DNA from: Kappaphycus alvarezii
Taxonomy: Eukaryota; Rhodophyta; Florideophyceae; Gigartinales; Solieriaceae
DNA: 64,000 bases
Direction: 5' to 3'
Assembly (NCBI GenBank): GCA_002205965.3
Contig: NADL03000049.1
Span: 434,001-498,000, forward strand
Shown here: positions 1-9,545 of the stretch, one piece after another
Position numbering within the stretch: position 1 is the stretch's first letter
Layout: each line of letters begins with the position of its first letter
The notes under the pieces: model-generated
The model's database searches: none
What the model was told of the DNA's origin: nothing
The model's input: the letters and a program-made list of their open reading frames with translations, nothing else
Made by a program: the position numbers and the translations under genes

Positions 1-80
1 TGGGAGAAAGATAAAGGAAGCTGGGTGGATTTAAGGAGGGAGAGGTTACTCTTCCCGGTGAAAAACGTAATGATAACTCG

Positions 81-639
81 GTGGCTCCGTCATCGTCGAA
101 GATCAGATACCCCAGGCATCCGCTGATTGAAGAAGAGGCTAAAGAAGTTTCTTCTAGCTACCCCGCGGATTCCACCGCCGTGTCACAGTTTCCAGGTGTT
201 GCTTCATCTTCGAATTGCTCACCCGTCTCACCTGGCCGACCTTCGAAGGATATGTTCACACTAGGAGCGCCTTAAGGGGACCAATCGTGGTGGCGAGGAT
301 TCACAGAAGATTGGATTCACAGGAGATTGAAAGAGCATTCTTGGTAGCACAAAGATCGCCAAAAACTGTGAACGAAGTGAGACGAGCAGAAAGAGGAATA
401 AACGTGCTTTCTCCTGCCCTGCTTGCGAGATAGACTTCTTGAGTCACCGGCAAAGGGAAGTACATGAGGAATTTTGGAGATACAAAAGGTCAGTGGAGAG
501 GAAGAACAGAGCGGTGGGGCGTCCAAGTCGTAAGGTTTGTGATTTTGACGTCACGCAGAGAATTGATTTAGGGACCCAACTCAGGAGTAACAAACACCTT
601 AGGAAGCGTGCCTACCTACAGGAGCAACGTAGAATTTAG
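81..639 (+). other. Unidentified coding-like stretch
   Basis: Several short open frames on the plus strand overlap here (81-275, 215-433 and 439-639). Their products are hydrophilic and rich in Arg and Lys, with stretches such as RRLDSQEIERAF and EEFWRYKRSVERKNR. They could be frame-broken parts of one basic protein, perhaps a retroelement gag, but I recognise no domain. An A-rich tract follows at about 650-715. Function unknown. Confidence 0.2.
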
Positions 640-769
640 TCATTTTGATTTTGCGATAGAGGAAAAAGAAGAGAAAAAAAAATTGAGACCCTAATGAAAA
701 AAAGAAAAAAATCCCCTCCATTACTGTGAAGAAAATACGGTAATATTACAGCACTCACCTAAGATTCAC

Positions 770-1012
770 CTCCACGCTTACTATTTGCTGATGACCTACC
801 CCTCTACTCCCACGATCCTTCCATCTTTCAGATTCTCTTCAACGATTTTCAATGCTAGGAATCCGACAGACGCATGAACAAGCCACCTATTAAATTCAAA
901 TGATCACTCTAGACCAGTCCCACTCACTTTTACCACTCAAAATCCAATCGACGGTAATCCATCTATCCGAAAGACCCCTTACATCGGCATGATTATCATC
1001 CTCCTATAAATA
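770..1012 (+). pseudogene. LINE-like reverse transcriptase remnant
   Basis: The frame starting near 778 reads LLFADDLPLYSHDPSIFQIL. The FADD at 784-795 has the form of the reverse transcriptase active site (F/Y-x-D-D), and the following residues resemble the LINE pattern of FADDL-x-L-(F/Y)-S. The frame hits a stop about 20 codons after FADD. A weak 'Y-I-G-M' match further on would correspond to the YLGM region of non-LTR elements. Only this palm fragment is recognisable, and it sits just outside the gypsy element that starts at 2001. It could be chance similarity in a short stretch. Confidence 0.35.
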
Positions 1013-2000
1013 CACCCGACTAGAATATCATACGTGCACATCGTAATCAAAAAGCCACACATTACTTCCTACATGGAGCGGCCTTCACTTCTGACATGGC
1101 CTACGTCCGTACTTTTCACGTCTTCCGCACGTTCTTGCGCAGCATGTACCTACAAAATCAATCCTGTTTAGCAACCTCGGTGACCTCCATCGCGACTACC
1201 TCTATTTTCAGCGGAATCTCTTGGCATACATAGTGTACTCGAGTAGCAACTTCAACACCACACATTTATCTCGTTTACAGGCCATCTTCCAAATCCTGGT
1301 TTCACCAGTATGCTACAGCACCAGGCTTCAAGTTTCATTTCCAAGCGCCAGGCCACTACCTAAAATGCAAAGGAAACCAGAAGACCACGGCATCCTTCGG
1401 AGTACATCTCCTCAAAATATACGGATCAAACTCGGTACTACGTAATATATTACGACAATACCCTCTACGCACCCATATCTTCTTTACCACTCCGTTTAGA
1501 ACACCCTTGATAGGCCCGTAGGCCACCAGCATCGGCGTTTCTCACCTCGCGATGCACCTACCACGATACGAATTGGGCCCCCCATTTTTCTCCATCTCTA
1601 CCATCTTCCGGGGGCCCCGCGTCATCTCGCACGTCTGTGGTTCCCGGCTGGTTCCCCCATCACCGAGTGCCATGGGTATTGTCAGCCCCGCAAAGCTGCA
1701 ACCTGGACCATGGAACTTCCTCGCAACAAATTTCTCAGCAACAGACAGGTTCTACAGTTACGAGACACCACCACTGTAGTATATTCCCATCGCTAAATTC
1801 CAATGCATCGGACCTCCCTACCACATGCACCATGATAAGCCCTTGCATCGCATATTCAATTTCTCCGGACAAGGTCTTGCGTGCCTGTATTTAAGTCTTC
1901 AAAGGTAAGATCACCCTGATATTCTGGCCCGTAAGGAAGCCTTTCGTCAGGAGTGCAATAAACTTTCACCACACACCGGTCACCTCAGAGCAATGCACTA
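1013..2000. other. Gene-poor flank of the gypsy element
   Basis: Short plus-strand frames at 1221-1445 and 1552-1894 are rich in Ser, Pro and Thr and carry no domain I can name. They may be further LINE remains. The last five bases before the LTR (CACTA, 1996-2000) resemble the CATTA beyond the other LTR. Confidence 0.3.
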
Positions 2001-2344
2001 TGACGGTGTTTTTTTGTTTTTGTTTGGAGTCGTAACACAAGTTGATGCGTGGGTCTCTCTCTTCTTTCTTTCTTTTCTATTTCCTTTCCATCGCGTTCCC
2101 TCTCTATCACTACTTTCCTAACGCATGTTATGTGTGCTTGTACAGTACCCGTTGCAGGCTCCACCATTACAGCCCACCTTCAAGCAAATTTGCTTACTGT
2201 GGTGAGGATATCTTTCTTTTGTCACCGCCCACTACAGCACTTGGCCTCCAACCTCCTATTGTGCTTCGACAGGTACACCCTCACCTCTGCCCAAAACTCT
2301 TGACTTCAGTCTTGGACGCGCCCGATAAACCTCGAGACCCGACA
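2001..2344 (-). repeat. 3' LTR of the gypsy element
   Basis: About 344 bp matching 7408-7779 in direct orientation. On the coding strand it starts TGTCGGGTCTCGAG and ends CACCGTCA. Shared landmarks on the plus strand are the T-rich run near 2011-2023, the TCTCTCTTCTTTCT stretch, and CTCTTGACTTCAGTCTT near the far end. It lacks a ~20-bp segment found in the other copy near 7700. Confidence 0.8.
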
Positions 2345-2746
2345 CGCCCCCTTCTTCGACGAAACTACGGGGTTCGTCTAGAAGCACACCCCTATCAGCC
2401 AGGGTCGAACTGGGGAAATTTTGACTATGAAGTGTTCAAAATTCCTAGCCGATGGCTCCCCGGAATGGCTCATACTAAACAGCTGCTTCACGCGGTTTGT
2501 TTCGACGGGCGTTCCTATCCTTTGAAGATATTGGACTGCACTGAAAGGTACCCAATGAGACTGACCGAGGATTCTCTAGCTATCTACAGTGGAAGTAGCG
2601 ATCCACGTGATTATCTCTGGTTCGAAGACGTATTCGAGATATATCTCCATGGTCTCACCGAGGAAGAAATGAGGTCAAAGAAAGCAAGGAAGACGGCGAT
2701 GGAAAGGGAACGGAAAAGACGGAAAAGGTCTTTGGACTCAGTTTGA
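2345..2746 (+). CDS. Antisense open frame inside the gypsy 3' region, unknown protein
   Basis: An uninterrupted plus-strand frame of 234 codons spans 2042-2746. Its first 100 codons lie across the LTR, but codons from 2345 on look like a real protein. That part has mixed composition, aromatic residues (SNWGNFDYEVFKIPSRW) and a basic C-terminus (RSKKARKTAMERERKRRKRS) that could be a nuclear localisation signal. It lies between the integrase C-terminus (about 2850) and the polypurine tract, opposite in direction to gag-pol. It is intact while all sense frames around it are broken. I recognise no family. It could be an accessory antisense gene of the element or a chance open frame. Confidence 0.3.
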   Translation, partial: RPLLRRNYGVRLEAHPYQPGSNWGNFDYEVFKIPSRWLPGMAHTKQLLHAVCFDGRSYPLKILDCTERYPMRLTEDSLAIYSGSSDPRDYLWFEDVFEIYLHGLTEEEMRSKKARKTAMERERKRRKRSLDSV

Positions 2747-2849
2747 TATGTGCGTAGCTACTTAATGATTCTTTCAATATGCATGTGGTGATTAATTTCA
2801 AATTTAACGGAGATTTTAGGCAGTGGTTGACTGGATAGATGATATCTCA

Positions 2850-5345
2850 ACCCTTATATTTGTTGCACTTGATGTATTTCACCAAGCTTTTTGCATAGAT
2901 CGCGCCGTGGTTAAAGCGTCCTTTCTCTGACTTCAGGAAATACCGCCGGTGGCGGGCTCTAATGATCTCAAAGGGCCCATAGAACAGTGGTTTCAATGCT
3001 TTTCTCTTCTCTGTCCCAAGGGCCTGTCCACAGGCAATTAGTACTAGGTATCCGACTTCGAACGAACTTATCCTGGTACCGTAGGGCCTGTTGCTCTCCT
3101 GTGGAATCCTTTTTGCCCTGCTCGAGTCGAGTCACATTAGCTGCACCTTGCGTCCCTCATCTGATAATGTCCTTTCTTTCGGCATTTCTACCAACCTTTC
3201 TCGCGGTATCATTTTCAGAGGTACTCTATAGAGGAGCTCAAATGGGGAAACTCCTCCATCCATCGGCCTTCGTCTGTAGCCGAAAACATCTGATTCTAGA
3301 GCGATGTCCCATTCACATTGATGGGATTGAACTACCCTACCAATACTCTTCTTAATGGTCCCAATCATCCGTTCCGCCCTCCCATTTGACATTCAGGAGT
3401 ATGCAAAGACCGTCTTCCTCTAGATTACGCTTTCGAGTAGGTATTCTATCATTGCTTTAGCTGTGAAACATGCGACACTAACGCTCACGACTGTTCACCT
3501 TCGGTAAAGTTCCTAACCATTTCCGCGGTTGCATTGGAAGTGGCCTTTACTAACTGCCATCCACTGAAGTGCTCTACAATAATAAGGATAAAGCGCGAAC
3601 CCCTTTTTGTGGGGGGTAGGGTCCAGCAAAATCGATAGAGATGATGTGTAATAATTCCAGAATGGAGTCCGTGGTTCGTTTCGTAACGCGGTCGTGGTCC
3701 CATACACTGGCAGGAGTCGCAAGAACTGACGTACTGTGTAATATCCGTCACTGATCTCGGCCACCAAAATCTCTGTCTGATGATCTGAACCGTTGATTTC
3801 GAATTCCAGTGCCCCAGCTCATCGTGGTAAATCTTAAGAATTGAAACCCTCTCGAACACCACTGGGACTAGTTTCGGCCCCGATTTAGTGCACAGCACTA
3901 GTTTTCTTTCCCAAGCAAGAACATTCTTTGCTAGATGTTTGATTCTCTGTCGCTCCTACGCCTCGGCTTCACTAAAATCGCGACCTTCGAAGTAATTCTG
4001 GATGTTTCCAAGCTCTGCTTCTGGGTCAAGTGACTCAAATCCTTGATTTCTTATATTCATTATGAACAGGTCGCCCTCGTCTGGCTCTCGGCCCATCCCT
4101 TGTAGTGGAGGACTCTTGAGAGGAAATCCGCAACCTTGTTCTTTTCGACAGGTATGTATTCAATTTCGAAATTGAATTCGGCCAAGAAATCTAACCACCT
4201 TGAAAGTTGTCCATGTACATATTTCTTTTTGAAAGTATAGCTCAGCGCGTGATGATCCGACTTTAACCTGAAAAGTTCCGGATAGAACGATACATCCGGA
4301 ATTTCCGCAAGGAATTACGACGGCAAGACTCTCTCTTTCCAGGTTGGATATTTGTGTTCTGCCTGCTGTCAAGGTGCGACTGACGAAACTCCACTGGGTG
4401 AATAGTACCATTGGAACTCTTCTGGGAGATGACAGCCCCGATAGCCACCGATGATGCGTCCGTCTCAGCTATAAACGGCCGCTTGAAGTCTGTAAATGTT
4501 AAGACTGCAGGAGATGTGGGAGCAATATTCAGGCTCTCGAAGACCTGTCTCATCTCCCTTGTCCATTCGAACGACCTATTTTTCCATGTACCCTAATACA
4601 ATACTGCCGTTATTCTCGCAAATCCACGGAAGAATCTTCGATAGAAACCAGCGAGGCCAAGAAAGCTACAAAACTCAGTTTGGATCGTTGGCCATGGAGT
4701 CTGACGGATGGTCTTGATCTTCATTGAGTCAACGCTCATTTTGGTTTCGTTTACGAAATGTCCAAGCAGCCTGACTTCCTTCCTCTCGAAAAAGCACTTC
4801 TTTATCTTGATCTTGGCGCCATACTGAGAGAGCCGCCCGAATGCCTGCCTTGCGTCTTCCACGTGGTCGGTTATTGCTCGCGATAATATAACTACATCTT
4901 CGATGTAGACACTGACGAACTCCACTCCTGCTAACACCCTGTCCATCATGCATTGGAACGTGAACGGTACGTTCATTATTCCAAACGGGATAACTTGGAT
5001 TGGTAGTTGCCATATCTGCAAGTAGACGTGGTCTTCTTTTTGAATTTCTCGGCTAGACGTACTTTCCAGTACCCAGCGAAAAAAATCCAGGGTTGTAAAA
5101 ATCTTAGAGCCGCCGAGGTTATCAAATATTTCTTGAAGCTTGGGGATGGGTCAACTTTTCTGCATCATTGTTTCTTTTAACTTTCTAAAGTAAACACAAA
5201 AACGTGTCTTTCCATCCAATTTAGTCGCAATAACTACTGGGAAGGACCATGCGGACGAAGAAGAGACGATAGTTCCTGCGTTTAGCATCTTGTTCAACTC
5301 TTCCCTCACGATCTTATTTTACGGTAGTGATAGATGACAACCTCA
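2850..5345 (-). pseudogene. pol: gypsy pol: reverse transcriptase, RNase H, integrase
   Basis: Broken frames read 5' to 3' on the minus strand. The RT N-terminal part (about 5345-5030) shows the REELNKMLNAG and IATKLDGKTRFCV regions. The RT palm (5021-4593) has PFGIMNVPFTFQ and VYIEDVV, so the active site YxDD is YIED (4896-4907). RNase H (4553-4160) shows FIAETDASSVAIGAVISQ. The integrase zinc domain (3898-3700) has H-x4-H and C-x2-C (HDELGH, CDSC). The integrase core continues to 3132 with the SNGRAERMIGTIKKS segment. A C-terminal GPFEIIRAR/YFLKSEKGRF-like stretch reaches about 2850. Several frameshifts, in-frame stops and the altered RT site show that no functional polyprotein is made. Confidence 0.85.
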
Positions 5346-5804
5346 GATAGCGGTGGATTATCCATCTTTGAGCTCGAATAAGTGCTTGATAGGTACATCT
5401 GCTTGCCTTAAGTCGTACAAGGAGAATGCCATAACGCCGCTGTTGCTTAATATCTCACCGATATTGGTGAGGAGGGGTTCCTCCGCGAGTTAAGCTTCGC
5501 CTCTAATTACGTCACTTTCGATCATGATTACATATTCTGGCTCCCCTTCTTCACTTTCAGATTCGGAACTGGAGGGGGGACAACCAACGATGCTGAGGTT
5601 AATTCCTCGCTGTTCGTCTCGCTCTTTGGGCTTGTTTGACGGTTGTGACCAGGCTCCAAGGGAATTTGAACGTTTTTCCTTTCAGTAGTGAATCAAGCTA
5701 CCCTTTCTCCAAGATCCAGTATTACTTTATTGATGGGCCTCCAATAACTGAATCAAACGGTGATTCATTGAGCACCATAAATTATAGTACTACTGTCACC
5801 TCGT

Positions 5805-6323
5805 CTAAAGTGACAGGAACATCCTTAGGATACCCGTAACAGCAGATTTTGCGCCCGTAGCCACTGTGATGTTCTTCTTTTTTTCCCCGAGAGATACTGC
5901 TAACCTGTCAGCAATATCCTTGGACAATACATTCGGTACTGCTGACGAATCAAGTAGAGCATAAGCCATCATCCCGATTACCTTGATACGAGCTAGCTTC
6001 AGAACGCGTCTGCCGCGATCGACCGGACGATTTGTAGCATTTATCACAATCACTTTCTGAGATTTACTATCCTTCAGAACCCGTACAATCTCGGATCTAG
6101 CTTCAACCGCGTCCCCTCGTAGAAGCTGTCCTAACATGAGCCCAGATGATCCATTGGCCAGCTCATTAATCAACTCGTACTTCGGCGTCTGTTCGGTTAA
6201 GTACGCCTTCTTGCTATTCTTCGAACTCCGTTTCTTTTTGGTGTTCTTGGCTGTCACCCTTTTCTTGGCTCTCGATGCAGCACCAGGGTTTGGAAAAGGT
6301 CCTATCGGTACTTTATCTCCCAT
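5805..6323 (-). pseudogene. gypsy protease region
   Basis: The minus-strand frame contains AYALLDSSAVPNVLSKDIADRL followed by a second hydrophobic block (ITVATGAKSAVTG). This matches retropepsin-like proteases, where the active site is D-S/T-G. Here the Gly is Ser (DSS), which is unusual and probably inactivating. The N-terminal part is Lys-rich (AKKRVTAKNTKKKRSSKNSKK), as in a gag-to-protease linker. It lies between the gag zinc knuckle and the RT, as expected. Confidence 0.6.
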
Positions 6324-6439
6324 TCTTTACTGCTTTGGGACCGTTTACCTTTCTGCACTCCTCTTCACTGCTATCAATTCTCCAACATGGGTATCTTACA
6401 TTTTTCTTTGCCCCTTGGGCGGAACGTTATCAATTTCGC

Positions 6440-7407
6440 CACTAGTTGATTCTTAAATCACATTTATTTCCCTTTTTTCTTTCTCGCGAAGGCGCGACCA
6501 ACAGTTTTCCTCGACATGGCCTATCTTTCCACATGAAGAGCATTTCTAGTCTTTTTTTGGGATTATCCAGCATCTACTGGAGCTGTGTCTCGGTTTCCAG
6601 CAATAAGTACAGGTTCTATCCGATCAGTCCTGACTAGCCCTGGGACTTTTTCCTTTAGACTGACAACTTGTCTGCATCGCTTGACTCTTTTTGATCAGGA
6701 GTGTTAAATCTGCTAGCTTATCCGCCAGAGTGTCTATCTTATCCTCCCATCCTTGATCTGGGAATCACGGGATATGTTTTCCTGTGGCTTCAATGCAGCC
6801 ACTTCTTTACCAATACTGTCGCTGGAATTAAGGAAGAGACAATTTTGACTGATTTCGACGGATTAGAATGCCTTGTTGCCGCGACCGAAGTCTTCTACGA
6901 CTTTTTTCATGGTCTTGCAGTCTTCTGGGTTTCTTTAGATACAAAAGCAGCCAGCTCGGGAACTTCCATCATGATGTTGCGCAAGTGGCCACATTTTGCC
7001 TCCTCGTTGAACGATGCTCTGTTATACAGAGAGTTTACTTTATGTAGAGAAGTTGAGAGCTCGTTCTTGTCCAGTCTCGCGGACATACCATTCGTCAAAG
7101 CATTATGTTCTGTGGCTCCTTTCGTATTTCGAAGCGCTTAATGAATGACTTTTGAACCTTCCCGAAGTCTAAACCTTTCATCGTAATCTTTCCATCGTCA
7201 GTGAATCGGTCGAAAAGTACTCGAAGGCTTCACCGTTAAGATTGGCGAGTAGCTCAAAGCTTCTCTCGTCATCTTCTTTTCCACGCATGACAACCTTTTC
7301 CAAATGAAAGAAGAAACGACGTACATCTTGTTGTCCTTCGAACAGTCTGACTCCTTTTATGCTAGAGGAGTCAGCTTTTTCGGAATCACCTTCTCGCAAG
7401 AATACCA
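6440..7407 (-). pseudogene. gag: gypsy gag with CCHC zinc knuckle
   Basis: The frame starts at the ATG at 7407 (MVFLREGDSEKAD) directly at the inner LTR edge. It reads the gag-typical GVRLFEGQQDVRRFFFHLEK and ELLANLNGEAFEYF segments before a break near 7178. After further frame breaks a nucleocapsid zinc knuckle, CSSCGKIGHVEENC (C-x2-C-x4-H-x4-C), is encoded at 6501-6542. The distance from start to knuckle is normal for gypsy gag. Stops and shifts make it a pseudogene. Confidence 0.7.
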
Positions 7408-7779
7408 TGATGGTGTTGCTTTTGTTTTTGTTTGTAGTCGTAACACCAGTTGATGCTTGGGTTTCTCTCTTCTTTCTATTCTTTTCTTTTTTCTTTCTCT
7501 CCCGTTCTCTCTTTACCACTACTTTCCTACCGTACGTTATATGTGTGCTTGTACAGTGCCCGTTGTAGGTTCCACCATTACAGCCCATCTTCCAACAAAC
7601 GTGCTTACAGTGCTCAGGATATCTTTCTTTTGTCACCGCCCACTACAGCACTTGACCTTCGACCTCCTGGTGTGCTTCAACAGTTGCACCCTCACCTCTG
7701 AAATAAATGTTCACCACATCTCTGCCCAAACTCTTGACTTCAGTCTTGCGACGCGCCCAATAAATCTCGAGATCTAACA
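7408..7779 (-). repeat. 5' LTR of the gypsy element
   Basis: About 372 bp, the partner of 2001-2344. The coding strand starts TGTTAGATCTCGAG and ends CACCATCA. The next bases on the coding strand are TGGTATTCTTGCGAG, where the primer binding site should be. They begin with the TGG that would pair with a tRNA CCA end and they overlap the gag start codon. Confidence 0.75.
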
Positions 7780-7879
7780 CATTATACAAGAACTGGGCAA
7801 AAGGAGCACTGTTCTAACGTTACATCTTTAGCTCAAACTGTGTCCGCACGGCACACTTACTGATTCGACTCATCGGTAT

Positions 7880-7990
7880 AGAGATTACTGGATGTTCCAC
7901 GTCGACCACGTGCAGTGATGTGCGGGATAGAGTGGACATCGCTATGGACGACCACATGACACTACTAAGGTGCTGATAAATGTGCCGACA
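7880..7990 (-). repeat. Dispersed coding repeat R1, copy 1 (C-terminal piece)
   Basis: The minus strand reads YQHLSSVMWSSIAMSTLSRT followed by SLHVVDVEHPVIS. The same pattern is encoded at 8159-8270 and 46760-46880. Similarity is seen at both protein and DNA level. The common motif is R-I-x-x-R-I-S-x-x-x-W-S-S-(I/V/L)-A-x-A, then (L/V)-H-x-x-x-V-x-H-P-V. Function unknown. Confidence 0.55.
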
Positions 7991-8158
7991 AATCACACTG
8001 CCGGAAATATTGTATCGGTGAGCTGTACGAGGGATAAATTCGTCCAGTATTTGGGTGGTGCGGGAGCCGGTTCACCCAGAAAGGCAACCCCCTTACGCCT
8101 TGAGAGAATCTTTACTCTTTACTTATCTTGAGTGTACACCGACTGACCGACTATTCAG

Positions 8159-8560
8159 TTAAGAGCTAACTGGATGGACCACATAGGTCAAGTGCAGTGG
8201 GGCCCGCGACATAATGGCCATAGCCACCGACGACCAAAAAGTGGAACTGATACGCTGGTAGATGCGTGTGCGAATCGTAGCGTCCGAGGAGTGGCATTTC
8301 CTGGCTACACGTGGTACAAACTCTTCGATGAATAATGCTGTATCCGGAGAAGGGGCACCGAGGGAATCGAAAACCAGAGGCTGGAATCGGAAACCTGGGT
8401 CGCGGGAGGGCAGAGAGGGGGGCACCAGGCGCCTTGACAGCTTGTGCTGTAGGTCCTGGACCTTGCGTTGGTGCGTGAGGGCGGCTGCCCCACCAGCGAC
8501 TTGCGTCGCTTTGGTCGTGGAGGTCTGCTTGAACGGTGACGTAACGGCAATGTCGCATGG
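8159..8560 (-). repeat. Dispersed coding repeat R1, longest copy
   Basis: Read on the minus strand, the frame gives KVQDLQHKLSRRLVPP, then DPGFRFQPLVFDSLGAPSPD, then a C-terminal domain with YQRISSTFWSSVAMAIMSRA and LHLTYVVHPVSS before a stop at 8159. The first half matches the copy at 8959-9240; the second half matches 7880-7990 and 46760-46880. The shared stop position (HPVSS-stop here, HPVNT-stop at 46760) suggests a real protein end. The family is unknown to me. It may be a transposon protein or a multigene family in decay. Confidence 0.5.
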
Positions 8561-8627
8561 GGTGGGTCGGTCTGGTAAGCCAGCTTCAGTGTCACGGGGG
8601 GGTGCACGAGGAGAATGTCAGCGGGCC

Positions 8628-8672
8628 ATTGAAAGTACGCACTCTTCCTTCAGGAGAGTGCGTACTTTCAAT
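8628..8672. repeat. Perfect 18-bp inverted repeat (hairpin)
   Basis: Arms ATTGAAAGTACGCACTCT (8628-8645) and AGAGTGCGTACTTTCAAT (8655-8672) are exact reverse complements with a 9-base spacer, TCCTTCAGG. It lies between an R1 copy and an R2 copy. A perfect stem in a region where every neighbouring repeat is degenerate suggests recent origin or selection. Confidence 0.8.
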
Positions 8673-8755
8673 CCACTCACCTCGCTGAATGCGGCAATTC
8701 CGCCAAGCGCAGAAGGTATGAACCCCTGCTCGCGACTTCTGCTAGAGGAAGTCTT

Positions 8756-8965
8756 GTGCCTATCCCGATATCCACCCTCGGAGGTTGGCACCTAGACTCG
8801 TACGCGGGTCTAACCGATGTCGCTAGGGACGTGGCCGTCCGAGCGATGGAGACCTATAGAGAGATTAGGGCGGTGCTTACCCAAAGGCACGCTGCCGCGG
8901 CCATCAAGTATAACGCGGCATGCCTGCTCGCTGGCATTGAGCCGGCCTGTAAGGAATGTTACATG
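8756..8965 (+). repeat. Dispersed coding repeat R2, longest copy
   Basis: The plus strand encodes LTDVARDVAVRAMETYREIR, then AVLTQRHAAAAIKYNAACLL-AGIEPACKE. The AACLLAG end recurs at 47043-47100, 54420-54560 and 57990-58055. The copy at 54420 also shares the VAVRA-(M/V)-E-(T/S) part. The predicted peptide is alpha-helical. Function unknown. Confidence 0.5.
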
Positions 8966-9240
8966 GTGATACCCAGTGACGACTTGTCCAGCCCAACGCA
9001 CTCCAGGCTGCGTGGATACAACCGACCATATCTTCCATACATTAAAGTAACCAAAATTCCCCCCTGGGAGTCGAAGGCAATGGGGTGGAAATCGGAGCCA
9101 GGGTCGCGGTCTGGGCCGTCGGAGGGGGGCGGCAGGTAACGTGTGAGCTCGCGTTCCAGATCCCTGAGCTTATCCCGCTGGACGAGGTCAGTGGCAATAC
9201 TGGCAGCCAGAGTGGCCACTATTGCAGCAGCAGCTTTGCA
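8959..9240 (-). repeat. Dispersed coding repeat R1, copy with N-terminal half, plus R3-like end
   Basis: The minus strand reads DLVQRDKLRDLERELTRYLP, then DPGSDFHPIAFDSQGG, parallel to KVQDLQHKLSRRLVPP...FRFQPLVFDSLGA at 8340-8530. After that the similarity ends and the R3-short repeat (9010-9064, minus) takes over: TGTATGGAAGATATGGTCGG on the minus strand. This junction may mark an element end or an insertion. Confidence 0.45.
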
Positions 9241-9269
9241 TGGCGAGACCTAATATGATACTTTACTAC

Positions 9270-9345
9270 TGCCGTTTTGCCCTGTCCTGTACGCATTACA
9301 GTACTACAGTATGTACTGTACTGTACTGTACTATACTGTACTGGA
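9270..9345. repeat. TACTGTAC repeat tract
   Basis: Overlapping copies of TACTGTAC/GTACAGTA run through this stretch, about 200 bp upstream of the TilS-like gene. Similar tracts occur at 16738-16775, 20180-20220, 20316-20348, 54566-54600 and 54745-54775. The unit is nearly its own reverse complement, so it could bind a dimeric factor, or simply be a microsatellite. Confidence 0.6.
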
Positions 9346-9545
9346 CAACACCACTCAAATGATAGAGCATATCAACCCTAAATGAATCATTACAGATACG
9401 CTTGCTATGTACACGTGCAATAAACTGTAAGCAATGCTGTTCGACAGATTGATCCTCCGCCCACCGTCTGGATTAATTTTAATGCCTCCCTTGTTCAACC
9501 GTCGTTACTCACGGGTCGCCATAGATCCATCTACCTCAATCTACC

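Larger units (their letters stand above)
2001..7779 (-). mobile_element. Ty3/gypsy LTR retrotransposon, degenerate but structurally complete
   Basis: The element reads on the minus strand in the order LTR (7408-7779), gag, protease, reverse transcriptase, RNase H, integrase, polypurine tract, LTR (2001-2344). RT before RNase H before integrase is the Ty3/gypsy order. Both LTRs begin TG and end CA on the coding strand. Five bases outside them are CACTA (left) and CATTA (right), a possible 5-bp target-site duplication with one mismatch. The polypurine tract is plus-strand 2345-2357 (coding strand GAAGAAGGGGGCG) directly before the 3' LTR. Frames are broken many times and the LTRs differ by substitutions and a ~20-bp indel, so this is an old, inactive copy. 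Confidence 0.85.

Noticed and set aside
5636..7141. Plus-strand open frames at 5636, 6136 and 6701
   Set aside because: They are shadows of the minus-strand gypsy protease and gag.
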